Assembly (NCBI GenBank): GCA_035544895.1
Contig: DASZZM010000039.1
Coordinates: 1-64,000 of the forward strand
Source of the DNA: JASLEW01 sp035544895
Lineage (GTDB): Bacteria; Acidobacteriota; Thermoanaerobaculia; Multivoradales; UBA5704
Length of the DNA: 64,000 nt
Direction of reading: 5' to 3'
Shown here: piece after piece, positions 49,763 to 58,105 of the stretch
Layout: every line of letters starts with the position of its first letter
Numbering within the stretch: the stretch's first letter is position 1
Made by a program: the position numbers and the translations under genes
The notes under the pieces: model-generated
What the model saw: the letters and a program-made list of their open reading frames with translations, nothing else
Database searches by the model: none
What the model was told of the DNA's origin: nothing

Positions 49763-50977
49763 GTGGCGGGCGGAGGCACCGCCGTTTCCAGCCTGGAGGA
49801 CCTCGCCGAGCGCTTCGCGCGCGAGGTTGCCGAGGTCGCGGGACGCGCCGGCTGGGAAAAGCTGCGCCTGCGCTGGCTGGGGCGCAAGCAGGGCATCGTC
49901 CGCTCGCTGCTCGAAGGCATCAAGTCCATCGCGCCGGCCGGCCGCCGCGCCTACGGCGAGGAGGTCAACCGGCTCAAGGAGCGGGTCGAGACCGCTCTCG
50001 CCGAGCTCGACGCGCGCCTGGCGGCGGCCGAGCGCGAAGCCGCGCGCCGCCGCGAAGCGGTCGACGTCACCCTGCCGGGCCGGCGCCATCCGCCGGGGAG
50101 CCTCCACCCGGTGACGCTGGTCATCGGGGAGATGGAGCGCATCTTCGCCGAGCTGGGCTTTTCGGTCGCCGAAGGCCCCGAGGTCGAAGACGACTTCCAC
50201 AACTTCGCGGCGCTCAACTTCCCGCCCGACCATCCGGCGCGGGATACCCAGGATACTTTCTTCTTGGTCCCTACCGGCTTGGTAGGTGGCGATGGCGGAC
50301 TGCTTACTGCGTCTATCGGGTCGCCCCCCGCAACCCCTCCCGGATCCCCTTCCCGGTTTCCTGAAGCCGCCGGGTCCCTTCCCGGCGGCGCCGGGGGGGA
50401 AGGGGACGCCCCCGCCCACTCGCTCACAACCGATCACGGTGGCGTGCGGCTGCTGCGCACCCATACGTCTCCGGTGCAGATCCGCACGATGCTGGCGCGC
50501 CGGCCGCCGATCCGGGTGATCTGCCCTGGGCGGGTCTACCGCCACGACAACGACCTGCGGCACTCGCCGATGTTCCACCAGGTCGAGGCCCTGGTGGTGG
50601 CAGAAGGCATCACGGTCGGCCACCTCAAAGGGACGATCGAAGCCTTCTGCAAGCGGCTCTTCACGCCGCGGACCGAGATCCGCTTGCGGCCGAGCTTCTT
50701 TCCCTTCACCGAGCCTTCGGCCGAGGTCGACGTCACCTGCCCCTTCTGCGCCGGAGGGGGATGCGAGGTGTGCTCGCAGACCGGGTGGATGGAGATCCTC
50801 GGTTGCGGCATGGTGGATCCGCGGGTGCTGGCCACCTGCGGCATCGACCCCGACGTCTACAGCGGCTTCGCCTTCGGCCTGGGGATCGACCGGGTCGCCA
50901 TGATCCGCTACGGCATCGGCAACATCCGGCTGCTCTTCGATAACGACCTGCGCCTACTGCGGCAGGTGCGCGGCTGA
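49763..50977 (+). CDS. pheS: Phenylalanyl-tRNA synthetase alpha subunit with an in-frame repeat insertion
   Basis: 404 residues from GTG 49763; typical PheS is about 330-345. The N-terminal coiled coil, LHPVTLVIGEMERIF (motif 1 region), GPEVEDDFHNFAALNFPPDHPARDTQDTFFL, LLRTHTSPVQIRTM (motif 2), and the motif 3 region GLGIDRVAMIRYGIGNIRLL are all intact. Between DTFFL (ends residue 168) and LLRTHT (starts 230) lie ~61 residues where other PheS proteins have about 3-4. These residues are encoded by the dispersed repeat (copy B), rich in Gly/Pro/Ser. The frame is kept, so the enzyme can be functional with a loop before motif 2. It overlaps pheT by one base. Confidence 0.95.
   Translation: MAGGGTAVSSLEDLAERFAREVAEVAGRAGWEKLRLRWLGRKQGIVRSLLEGIKSIAPAGRRAYGEEVNRLKERVETALAELDARLAAAEREAARRREAVDVTLPGRRHPPGSLHPVTLVIGEMERIFAELGFSVAEGPEVEDDFHNFAALNFPPDHPARDTQDTFFLVPTGLVGGDGGLLTASIGSPPATPPGSPSRFPEAAGSLPGGAGGEGDAPAHSLTTDHGGVRLLRTHTSPVQIRTMLARRPPIRVICPGRVYRHDNDLRHSPMFHQVEALVVAEGITVGHLKGTIEAFCKRLFTPRTEIRLRPSFFPFTEPSAEVDVTCPFCAGGGCEVCSQTGWMEILGCGMVDPRVLATCGIDPDVYSGFAFGLGIDRVAMIRYGIGNIRLLFDNDLRLLRQVRG
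50287..50430 (+). repeat. Dispersed structured repeat, copy B, inserted in frame in pheS
   Basis: Core 50312-50422 is nearly identical to the reverse complement of 45751-45860. Hairpin CCGCCGGG (50367-50374)/CCCGGCGG (50381-50388) is conserved; in the second hairpin a C-to-T change keeps pairing as G-U in RNA (GGTTTC/GAAGCC). Just upstream, CCTACC-GGCTT-GGTAGG (50270-50286) forms a perfect small stem-loop marking the left junction. No in-frame stop occurs through the element. Confidence 0.92.
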
Positions 50978-53076
50978 TGCTGTTCGCGCGCGACTGGCTC
51001 GGCTCCTACGTGGAGCTGCCCGAGGACGCCGCGCAGGTGGCGCGGCGGCTGACCTTCGCCGGTTTCGCTGTCGCGTCGATCGCCCCCGTCGCGGGCAGCG
51101 ACGCCGTGTTCGACGTCGAGGTGACCTCCAACCGGCCCGATTGCATGTGCCATCTCGGCCTGGCGCGCGAGCTCGCGGTGCTCTTCGACCGCCCGCTGCG
51201 GCAGCCCGAAGTCCGCCCGCGCGAGGGCGCGGTGCCGGTCGGGCAGGCGGTGCGCGTGGACGTCGAGGATGCCGCCGGGTGCCCGCGCTTCGCCGCCCGC
51301 GTGGTGCGCGGCGTGCGCGTCGGGCCGAGCCCGGCATGGTTGCGGGCGCGGCTCGAGGCGATCGGGCTGCGCGCCATCAACAACGTGGTGGACGTGACCA
51401 ACTTCGTCCTCTGGGAGATGGGGCAGCCGCTGCACGCCTACGACCTCGCCCGCCTCGCCGGCGGCCGGATCGTGGTGCGCCGGGGTCGCGGCGGCGAGGC
51501 CTTGACCACGCTCGACGGCGTCGAGCGGCGCCTCGATCCCGAGATCCTGGTGATCGCCGACGGCGAGCGGCCGATAGGCCTGGCCGGCGTGATGGGGGGA
51601 CGCGACAGCGAGGTCGCCGAGAGCACGAGCGACGTCCTGATCGAGGCGGCGCACTTCGACCGCCGGCGGGTGCGGCTCGCGGCGCGGCGGTTCGCCCTGC
51701 ACACCGACGCCAGCCACCGTTTCGAGCGCGGCGCCGACCCGGAGGCCTGCCGCGCCGCCACCGACCGGGCCGCGGCGCTGATCGCCGAGGTCGCGGGCGG
51801 CGAGGTCCTGGCCGGCGCCATCGACCGGCGCGCCGCCCCCGGCCTGCCGCTGCTGCGCGGCCGGCTCGAGCTCGCGCGGCTCAACTCCTTCGCCGGGGCC
51901 GCGGTGCCGGCGGCGGATGTCGAGCGCTGGCTGGCCGGCCTCGGCTTCGGCATCTCCCCGGTCGGGCCGGCCGCGGACGCGGACGGCCCGGCCTGGGAGG
52001 TGACGGTCCCCTCCTGGCGCTTCTACGACTTCACGCCGCGGCCCGGCGGCGGCCTCTATCCAGCCGATTTCTACGAGGAGGTGCTGCGCATTTACGGCCT
52101 CGACCGCATCGCCGCGGCGCTGCCCGCCCTGCCCGGGTCCGACGGGCCGCAGACCGCGGCGCAGCTCGTGCGCGACCGCGTCCGCCGCTGCCTCGCCGGC
52201 GCGGGCTTTTCCGAGGCGATCAACTTCAGCTTCGCCGATCCGGCGGCCGACGCCGCACTGCCCAACTTGCGGCCCGGCACGCCGCCGCTGCTCCTGGCCA
52301 ATCCCCTCTCGGAGCGCGCCGCGGCATTGCGCCGCTCGCTGGTCCCCAACCTGGTCGACAGCGCGCGCTTCAACCAGCGGCGCGGGGTGCCGGCGGTGCG
52401 CCTGTTCGAGGTGGCGACCGTGTTTTTCGACCGCCCCGGCGCCCCGCTCCCCGACGAGCCGGAGCACGTCGCCCTGGTCTGCGGCGGCCGCCTGGGCTCG
52501 CCCTGGAGCCGCGAGCTGGACCTCGACCTGTTCGACCTCAAGGGCGCGGTCGAGGGCCTGGCCGAAGCGCTGGGTGTGCGCCTCGCCGCCCGCCCGGCGA
52601 CGCTGCCCGGGCTGCTGGCAGGCGCCGCGGCCGAGCTGCTCGACCTCGACAGCGGCGAGGTGGCCGGCTACATGGGCCGTCTCGAGGCGGAGGAGGTCTA
52701 CCCCCTCTTCGCCGCCGAGATCGCGCTCGCGGCGCTGACTCCCCGAATCGGGCCTGGCGCGCACCTCGCGGTCGAGACCCCCTCCCGCTTTCCCGCCGTG
52801 AGTGCCGACTTCACGCTCACCCAGCCCCTCGACGTCCCTTGGTCCGAGATCGAAGCCGCGATCGCCGCCGCCTCCCCGCCCGATCTCGTCTCCTTCGCCC
52901 TCAAGGACCGCTACCGCGGCCCCGGCGTCCCCGAGGGCGCCGTCAACACCACCATCGCCTTCCTCTACAACGCCCGCGACCGCTCCCTCTCCCAGGACGA
53001 GGTCAACGAGCGCCAGGCCGCTCTGACCCAGGAGCTCGAGCGCCGCTTCGGCTGGAAGGGCGCGCCGGCGCCGTAA
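50977..53076 (+). CDS. pheT: Phenylalanyl-tRNA synthetase beta subunit lacking the N-terminal tRNA-binding (EMAP-like) domain
   Basis: 699 residues versus ~790-805 for standard PheT. The start MLFARDWLGSYVELPEDAAQVARRLTFAGFAV passes directly into DAVFDVEVTSNRPDCMCHLGLARELAVL; the ~100-residue OB-fold domain normally between them is absent. The B3/B4 editing region (VDVTNFVLWEMGQPLHAYDL, GVMGGRDSEV), B5, the catalytic-like core (NFSFADPAADAALPN) and the C-terminal FDX-ACB domain (DRYRGPGVPEGAVNTTIAFL) are present. ATG overlaps the pheS stop (TGATG), implying translational coupling for the alpha2-beta2 enzyme. Confidence 0.95.
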   Translation: MLFARDWLGSYVELPEDAAQVARRLTFAGFAVASIAPVAGSDAVFDVEVTSNRPDCMCHLGLARELAVLFDRPLRQPEVRPREGAVPVGQAVRVDVEDAAGCPRFAARVVRGVRVGPSPAWLRARLEAIGLRAINNVVDVTNFVLWEMGQPLHAYDLARLAGGRIVVRRGRGGEALTTLDGVERRLDPEILVIADGERPIGLAGVMGGRDSEVAESTSDVLIEAAHFDRRRVRLAARRFALHTDASHRFERGADPEACRAATDRAAALIAEVAGGEVLAGAIDRRAAPGLPLLRGRLELARLNSFAGAAVPAADVERWLAGLGFGISPVGPAADADGPAWEVTVPSWRFYDFTPRPGGGLYPADFYEEVLRIYGLDRIAAALPALPGSDGPQTAAQLVRDRVRRCLAGAGFSEAINFSFADPAADAALPNLRPGTPPLLLANPLSERAAALRRSLVPNLVDSARFNQRRGVPAVRLFEVATVFFDRPGAPLPDEPEHVALVCGGRLGSPWSRELDLDLFDLKGAVEGLAEALGVRLAARPATLPGLLAGAAAELLDLDSGEVAGYMGRLEAEEVYPLFAAEIALAALTPRIGPGAHLAVETPSRFPAVSADFTLTQPLDVPWSEIEAAIAAASPPDLVSFALKDRYRGPGVPEGAVNTTIAFLYNARDRSLSQDEVNERQAALTQELERRFGWKGAPAP

Positions 53077-53406
53077 AGCAGACGCCTTCAGTCCCGCCCC
53101 TCAGTCCGGGAAATCGGCTCCCGCGTGTCGTCCAGTCGCGACCCTTCCACCCGACGCGACGCCGCCCGCCGACTGGCCGGGGGACAACGGCGCCGCCGGG
53201 GGCGGGGCGGAGTTGCGGCCGTCATGCCGCCGCGCGCGCCCGCCGCGACGGGGCGGGGGCGGTCAGCCCCGGCGCGGCGGCGAGCTGTTAGGGGTCGTCC
53301 TTCAGAAAGGGTTCTTCGGGTGCGACGCCGAGGCGACGAGCTCCCGCCGGCGAGTTGGAGCTGATCGCCGTGGCCGTATACAGCGCGGGGGGCGGCCGTG
53401 GCGACG
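53077..53406 (+). other. Gene-free spacer after pheT
   Basis: 330 bases, very GC-rich, without a coding frame I can support, a T-tailed terminator or a convincing promoter. It ends at the start of the small Cys-rich gene. Confidence 0.5.
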
Positions 53407-53559
53407 ATGAGTTGCTTTCACTACGAGGCGGTGACCGAAACGCCCTACGAGGTGTGCAGGCAGTCTTGCACGGAGTGCGACTTCATCGGTCCGCATGGCG
53501 AAGACCTCGGCTACATTCTCAGCTGTTCGGACGAAGGCTGCATCGACAAGAGGACTTAG
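53407..53559 (+). CDS. Small cysteine-rich protein (50 residues)
   Basis: ATG 53407 to TAG 53557-53559, abutting the next gene's ATG at 53560 (TAGATG), so the two are almost certainly translationally coupled. There are six Cys in 50 residues: C3, then CRQSCTEC (CX3CX2C) at 17-24, and CSDEGC at 40-45, with several acidic residues. No signal peptide. The pattern could bind zinc or an Fe-S cluster, or form disulfides; no family is recognised. An in-frame GTG at 53398 would add three residues. Confidence 0.65.
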   Translation: MSCFHYEAVTETPYEVCRQSCTECDFIGPHGEDLGYILSCSDEGCIDKRT

Positions 53560-54780
53560 ATGAGAGCGCCAAGTTTGCAGCGCGCGCGGTTGAGCAGGTG
53601 GTGGCGCCTGGCCTGGATCGCCGGCGCTCTTACGGTCTCGCTCGCGGTGGGCCATGCAGCCGTCGCGGCCGCGGGCGGGGCGCGCCGAGTCCAGGCCGGG
53701 CGTATCGCTCTGGCGAACAGTTGGAAGGCGCCGCAGTTCGTGCGGGCCGATGCGGCCGGCCGGGTCTTCCTGCTCCGCGCCGACACGCTCGAGGTCTACC
53801 CGCTGACGCCCAAACGCACCCTTGGCTCGCCGTCCCGCCTGGAGCGTCTGGCCGGAGACCAAGAGCCGTTCGTGCGCGACGCGGCCATGTCGCCCGATGG
53901 CGGGGACTGGCTGCTGCTCGACGCCAGCCTCGGGGGGCGCGTCCGCCTCTTCCGCGCCGGCAAGGAGAAGCCGCTGCCGGATCTGGGCTGGCGTGCGGCG
54001 GCGGTGGCGCTCGGGGGGGGAGAGCCGTTGGTCGCGGTCTTCCCCGTCGGCTCGCGCGAGATCAAACTCGTGGTGCGTGGCGACGGCAAGGTCGTTGCCA
54101 ACGCCAAAGAGCCGCCGCCCCTGCTGCTCGGCTTGCTCGGCTCGGAGTGGCAGACCTTGGTGCGCGAGAGTTACGAGCTCGCCTCCCGAGACTGGCATGC
54201 GGCGGACGCCACCATGCGCCTGCAGCGCGCCGTGCGGCTCGCCGCCGACCCCAAGGGAGGGGTGTGGGTGGCCGACGAGCTCGGCTACCACCTGCGGCGC
54301 TTTACGCCGGCGGGGAGGCAGCGCTCGGAGCTCACGGTCGGCAAGGGGAAACCCGTGATCGCCGAGCGCTCGGGAGCGGAGTTGGACAAGAAGCTCGCCG
54401 AGGTGCGCAGCGCGACCGGCCAGCGGGTCGATCCTGCCTCGGTGCGCTTCACCGCGCCGCGCGTCCTCGACGGCTTCGCCGCGGCACGCGACGGGCGGCT
54501 CTACCTGCTCGTCTCCGACGACCGCAAGGGCATGGAGGGGCATCTGGCTCTCGACCGCTTCGACCCGCAGGTGCCGAGCCTGGCGAGGCTGCCCGTGGCG
54601 GGCCTCGACGAGCTCGCGGGCCGCCTGAGCGTCGCGGCCGGACGCGACGGGCTCTACGTGGCGGCTTTCTCCGGCGAGGACGGCCTGTGGCGGCTGCCCT
54701 GGGAGGCGCTCGAAGCCGCGGAGTGGCAGCGGGTCGACGAGGCGAAGCTGGACGGGGAGCCGCTCCCGGTCTTGAATTGA
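53560..54780 (+). CDS. Secreted beta-propeller-like protein of unknown function
   Basis: 406 residues, ATG 53560 with AGAGGA upstream (inside the preceding small gene). The N-terminus is basic followed by a membrane/signal segment (LAWIAGALTVSLAVGHAAVAAAGG). Repeated blade-like strands are seen: FVRADAAGRVFLLRADTLEVYPL, RDAAMSPDGGDWLLLDASLGGRVRLF, AADPKGGVWVADELGYHLRRFTPAG, AAARDGRLYLLVSDD. This resembles NHL/6-bladed propellers. No catalytic residues can be assigned. It probably partners the Cys-rich protein upstream. Confidence 0.72.
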   Translation: MRAPSLQRARLSRWWRLAWIAGALTVSLAVGHAAVAAAGGARRVQAGRIALANSWKAPQFVRADAAGRVFLLRADTLEVYPLTPKRTLGSPSRLERLAGDQEPFVRDAAMSPDGGDWLLLDASLGGRVRLFRAGKEKPLPDLGWRAAAVALGGGEPLVAVFPVGSREIKLVVRGDGKVVANAKEPPPLLLGLLGSEWQTLVRESYELASRDWHAADATMRLQRAVRLAADPKGGVWVADELGYHLRRFTPAGRQRSELTVGKGKPVIAERSGAELDKKLAEVRSATGQRVDPASVRFTAPRVLDGFAAARDGRLYLLVSDDRKGMEGHLALDRFDPQVPSLARLPVAGLDELAGRLSVAAGRDGLYVAAFSGEDGLWRLPWEALEAAEWQRVDEAKLDGEPLPVLN

Positions 54781-55213
54781 TGCTGGTCGCCGGCGCGCGC
54801 CGCCGGCGACCGCTGCAACGTGCATCCTGGTGGGGTTTCGCCGCGCCGGGGAGCCGGCGGCGCGGCGGTTTGTCGAGGTCTTTACGGCGCTGCGGCGCAG
54901 GCGGAAGAGGCGTTCGCCTGCCAGGTGTCGGGTTCTCGTGCGCTGTGGGGCGTGCTGCGCCGCTATCGGGCCGTGGGTCGAGGCCTTTGAGATCGGCGAG
55001 CTCGTGTCGTCGCAAGCCGAGGCGCTGGCCGAGGACCGCGGGCTCGGTCACGGAAGGCCTTCGCTGCAGCTTGCGGCACGGCAATGGGGACGAACAGCTT
55101 GGCGGGGAACAGGTAGACCACTGCTCTCGACACGGCGCGGCTCCTGGGGCCAGAGGGGGCGGCCACCCCCCGCAAAGAATCACCAGCGACCAGCCGTCGG
55201 TGAAGATCGGAGG
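54781..55213 (-). other. Gene-poor stretch beside a recombinase remnant
   Basis: About 430 bases with no frame that reads like a protein on either strand. Given the decayed recombinase next to it, this may be degraded mobile DNA; nothing specific can be recognised. Confidence 0.4.
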
Positions 55214-55525
55214 TCAGTCGGCGAGCCAGGCTGCCGGGTTGGTGAGGACGGCGCCGGCCTGGTGATAGCCGAGAGCGGTCGCCATGCCGCGGTGGCCGGA
55301 AAGCGCCATCGCATCGGCCAGGCCCACACCGCGCCGGCCGGCGGTGGTGACGAAACCCGAGCGCAGGCTGTGGCCGCCGATTGTGAGCCGCGTGAAACCC
55401 CGCCAGGATCGAAGCTGGAAGGCGGAACAGAGACGGAAGTCGGCATCCTCCCGGCTGAGATGGAGGATTTCTCGGCCTGGCAAGGCGCCGGCGCCAAGAG
55501 GTCCCCGAGAGGAAGCTAAGCGCAA
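55214..55525 (-). pseudogene. Remnant of a tyrosine recombinase/phage-type integrase (C-terminal part)
   Basis: The reverse-strand frame ends with GGHSLRSGFVTTAGRRGV, then ALSGHRGMATALGYHQAGAV, the HxxR, GH and Tyr elements of the catalytic C-terminus of tyrosine recombinases. Only ~60 residues of recognisable domain remain (about 55214-55400); the sequence before it does not look like an integrase, and the first catalytic Arg box is missing. It is best read as a truncated, non-functional relic of an integrated element. Confidence 0.7.
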
Positions 55526-55549
55526 GACTCGCCAGGCACCACGCTCGTA

Positions 55550-55601
55550 GCGCTATGGTGGCGTGATGTTACAACGGCGTAGCAGCGTGACATCACAGCG
55601 C
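55550..55601. other. Bulged inverted repeat near the recombinase remnant, possible recombination site
   Basis: GTGATGTTAC (55563-55572) pairs with GTGACATCAC (55587-55596) at ten positions counting one G-U, with a 14-base loop. Outer arms GCGCT (55550-55554) and AGCGC (55597-55601) pair with an 8-base one-sided bulge. Its position 25-75 bases beyond the recombinase remnant suggests an old attachment or folded recombination site. No direct-repeat partner was found. Confidence 0.4.
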
Positions 55602-55759
55602 GCGCGAAGGAACGGTCGGACGCGGGGGGTCGGTCGGCGACGAGGGGGAGCTGCGAGGTCGCGCATTCCACTCGGCGATGGCAGCCTCCATGGTGTCGAA
55701 CTGCTGGGTCTTCTGCTGGCAGGCCGAGCTGGGGGGTAGTGCTGCGGGCCAATTTCCCT

Positions 55760-56281
55760 CTAGCTTTGCGGCCCGGCAGTTGTGGGAGTGAACCAGTGGC
55801 TCGCGCTGGCCATGCTGAGAGTGCCAGCCTCGAAGCTCATGTGCACGTAGTCCTCGAACGGCCCGGCATCGGAACCGGGCGACTTGACCGTGATCCACTG
55901 GTCGATGGCCGCGAGCACGATGTCCCCAAGCAGGGCGTTGGTCGTGAACAGGACCTTTTTGCCCAGGACCTCACCCGATCGGCTCATTCTGAGCTGGATG
56001 GCCAGACTTCCCGAGAGCTTACCGATCGGTTCGGCTGGCACGTTCAATTGAAACTGCCGTCCTCCTAGGGCGCTCCTCTTTCCCGTCGCCGGACGGAAGT
56101 AGAAGTCGAAGCCTTGATCGGAGTCCGTACTGAACAGCGATTGGTGGTCTGCGCACTCCTGGAAGCCTGTCGCAATGTCGGGATCCGAGGCGAAGAGTAA
56201 TTGGTGGCTCGGGACAGCCCCAAGTTGCTTCGCCTTGTGTTCGCTAAAAGTCCACAGGTCCTTGTCAAGGCGGGAATTCAT
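55760..56281 (-). CDS. Hypothetical protein, lower-GC orphan gene
   Basis: 173 residues from ATG 56281; sequence upstream in frame is not protein-like. The product has balanced composition (DLWTFSEHKAKQLGAVPSH..., FDFYFRPATGKRSALGGRQFQLNVP, SGEVLGKKVLFTTNALLGDIVLAAIDQW) with alternating beta strands, and codons are clearly less GC-rich than the neighbours. No signal peptide, membrane segment or known motif. There is no strong ribosome-binding site. Its composition and position beside the recombinase remnant suggest acquisition by transfer. Confidence 0.6.
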   Translation of the reverse strand: MNSRLDKDLWTFSEHKAKQLGAVPSHQLLFASDPDIATGFQECADHQSLFSTDSDQGFDFYFRPATGKRSALGGRQFQLNVPAEPIGKLSGSLAIQLRMSRSGEVLGKKVLFTTNALLGDIVLAAIDQWITVKSPGSDAGPFEDYVHMSFEAGTLSMASASHWFTPTTAGPQS

Positions 56282-56508
56282 GGAGCACTGGCGGCTCGCC
56301 GGCAAAACCAGACGGGGCGCCGGGGGGCGAGAGCGAATGGCGGCGGGAGATACCGGATGCCGGCCCGCGAGCGGTCCAGCGGGCTCACCGCCGGTGCGCA
56401 TGCCCGCCGGGGTTTTCCTCACGCACGGTGGAAGCGGCGCAAAGGATGCCAGGAGGCAGGGGCGGCTCGCCGGCGGCACCGCGCCACGCCTCCTTACCTG
56501 GCCGGGGT

Positions 56509-56528
56509 GCAGGGGGTGGGCCCCCTGC
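56509..56528 (-). terminator. Hairpin downstream of the first XRE/TPR regulator gene
   Basis: GCAGGGGG (56509-56516) pairs with CCCCCTGC (56521-56528) around TGGG, about 34 bases beyond the regulator stop on the reverse strand. No T-tract; a terminator role is tentative. The rest of 56282-56561 shows no gene. Confidence 0.4.
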
Positions 56529-56561
56529 TCTGATGGCAGCGCCGGGCTCTCCCGGCGGCCG

Positions 56562-58070
56562 TCACGCCACCGCCGCGAAGGCGAGCTCCGGATCGTGGCG
56601 GGCGCGGTAGAAGTAGGCGACGAGCTGGCGGGCGAGCTCGGCGGTGAGGGCCTCCTGGTCGGCGGCCTGGCGGAAGAGCTGCAAGGCCGCGCGGGCCTCG
56701 CGGTGGATGCCCTTGGCGCGGAAGACCTGGGCGGTCTGGTGCGCCAGCTCCTTGACCTCGGCGGTGCGGCCGGCGGCGGCGTGGAGAGCGGCGAGCTCGA
56801 GGGTCACCAGGGCGGCATCGTAGGCCATGCCGCGGGCCAGGAGCTCGCCGCGCACGCGGGCAAAGGCGGCGAGCGCCGCGGCGGGACGGCCGAGGCCGGC
56901 GGCGATCCGCCCCTCGAGCCAGGCGACGCGCACCAGGTCGAGCTCCTTGCGCAGGGCCTCGGCCATCTGGCGCACCTCGGGGAGGAGCAGCGCGGCCTCG
57001 CTGTACCTGTCCAAGTGGCAGAGGTTGGTGGCCAGGTTGAAGCGCAGGGCGAAGACCAGCCGCGGCTCGCGCCGGCCGTCGACGAGCGGGGCGGCCTGGC
57101 GCAGGGTGGCGATGGCGCGCTCGGCCTCTCCCAGGTGATCGAAGGCGACGGCCTTGTTGACCAGGATGCGCGCGGCCGCCGACCGCGGCGCCGCGGCCAG
57201 GGCGCGGTCGGAGAGGTCGAGGGCCTCGGCGAAGCGCCGCTGAGAGCGGCGCAGCGACGCCTCGAGGTCGAGCAGGCGCCATTCGGCAAGCAGGCCCGAG
57301 GGGTCTCCCGCCTGTCCCTCCTGCCAGCGGCGCCGGGCGCGGGCGGAGGCCTCCTCGGCCCGGCGCTCGTCATTTCTCACCCGCCGGGCGTTGGCGAGGA
57401 AGCCCAGGCAATACCCCTGGAGGCGGAGGCGCCAGAGCCTCTCGCCCGGCGCCAGGACGGCCACGCGCAGCGCCAGTTCGGCGAGCTCGACCGCGCGACC
57501 GGCGTCGTCGGAGGCCGCCTCCGCGCTCTCGTGGCAGAGCCGCTCGGCGAGCGCCCAAGTCTGGTACTCCCGCGACTTTTCGACCAGGAGACGCCGCTCG
57601 CCGGGCGCGAGCGGCGCGAGAACCTGCCACAGCTCGGCGGCGAGCGCCCTGTCCTCCTCGGCGGGGGGACCGCTGCGCTCCCAGGGCTCGGCCGGCTCGC
57701 CCGGCTCGCCGAGGCTGGCGAGAAAGGCGGCGGCGGCCGAGCGGCGGGTCCCGGCGAGCGTCTGTTCCAGCTCCGCGGCGACGGTCTCGAGCTCCGCCGG
57801 CTCGGCGGCGCCGGCGGACGCCGCGGCGGCACGCGCCGCGCCGATCGCCGGCAGCAGGCAGGCCTCGGCCAGGGAGGCGGGCACGCCGGCCGCGGCGGTC
57901 AGCCGCTCGAGGGCCTTCGGCTTCGGCACCGTGTGGCCGGTCTCGTAGCGGGCGATTGAGCTGGGGTCGAGCCCGGCGGCGGCGGCGAGCTCCTGCTGGC
58001 TCCAGTCGCGGAGCGAGCGCAGGAAGCGGACCAGCAGCCGCAGGTCCTCCGGGTGGGCTCTCCAGCTCAT
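56562..58070 (-). CDS. XRE-family HTH regulator with large TPR sensor domain (paralogue 1)
   Basis: 502 residues, ATG 58070 with GGAGG 7 bases upstream. Residues ~10-62 are an XRE HTH (LRLLVRFLRSLRDWSQQELAAAAGLDPSSIARYETG). A variable Ala/Glu-rich linker follows; residues ~146-500 are TPR-like helical repeats (ERLWRLRLQGYCLGFLANARRV, RILVNKAVAFDHLGEAERAIATLRQA, ALVTLELAALHAAAGRTAEVKEL). This HTH-TPR layout is that of peptide-sensing RRNPP regulators (Rgg, PlcR, NprR), though homology to them is not shown. It is divergent from the small secreted protein gene; the 156-base spacer holds a perfect palindrome. Its TPR half is a 1061-base direct repeat of the one in paralogue 2. Confidence 0.85.
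   Translation of the reverse strand: MSWRAHPEDLRLLVRFLRSLRDWSQQELAAAAGLDPSSIARYETGHTVPKPKALERLTAAAGVPASLAEACLLPAIGAARAAAASAGAAEPAELETVAAELEQTLAGTRRSAAAAFLASLGEPGEPAEPWERSGPPAEEDRALAAELWQVLAPLAPGERRLLVEKSREYQTWALAERLCHESAEAASDDAGRAVELAELALRVAVLAPGERLWRLRLQGYCLGFLANARRVRNDERRAEEASARARRRWQEGQAGDPSGLLAEWRLLDLEASLRRSQRRFAEALDLSDRALAAAPRSAAARILVNKAVAFDHLGEAERAIATLRQAAPLVDGRREPRLVFALRFNLATNLCHLDRYSEAALLLPEVRQMAEALRKELDLVRVAWLEGRIAAGLGRPAAALAAFARVRGELLARGMAYDAALVTLELAALHAAAGRTAEVKELAHQTAQVFRAKGIHREARAALQLFRQAADQEALTAELARQLVAYFYRARHDPELAFAAVA
56572..57632 (-). repeat. 1061-base direct repeat, copy 1 (TPR-encoding)
   Basis: Aligns without gaps to 58634-59694 at a constant offset of 2062 bases, with scattered substitutions and visibly very high identity. 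It covers the TPR part of both regulator genes and stops abruptly where the HTH/linker halves begin. Confidence 0.88.
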
Positions 58071-58105
58071 CGCGTCGCCTCCAGATGCTCTCCAGATGCA
58101 CGTAG

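Noticed and set aside
50264..50449. Intein in PheS
   Set aside because: The insert is only ~57 residues, Gly/Pro-rich, with no splicing-motif Cys/Ser or HN at the ends, and matches an intergenic repeat.
54449..55183. 244-codon reverse frame considered as a transposase
   Set aside because: Low-complexity Arg/Pro-rich translation with no DDE or HUH motif.
55516..55752. 78-codon reverse frame over the inverted repeat
   Set aside because: No ribosome-binding site or protein-like composition; the structural inverted repeat explains the sequence better.
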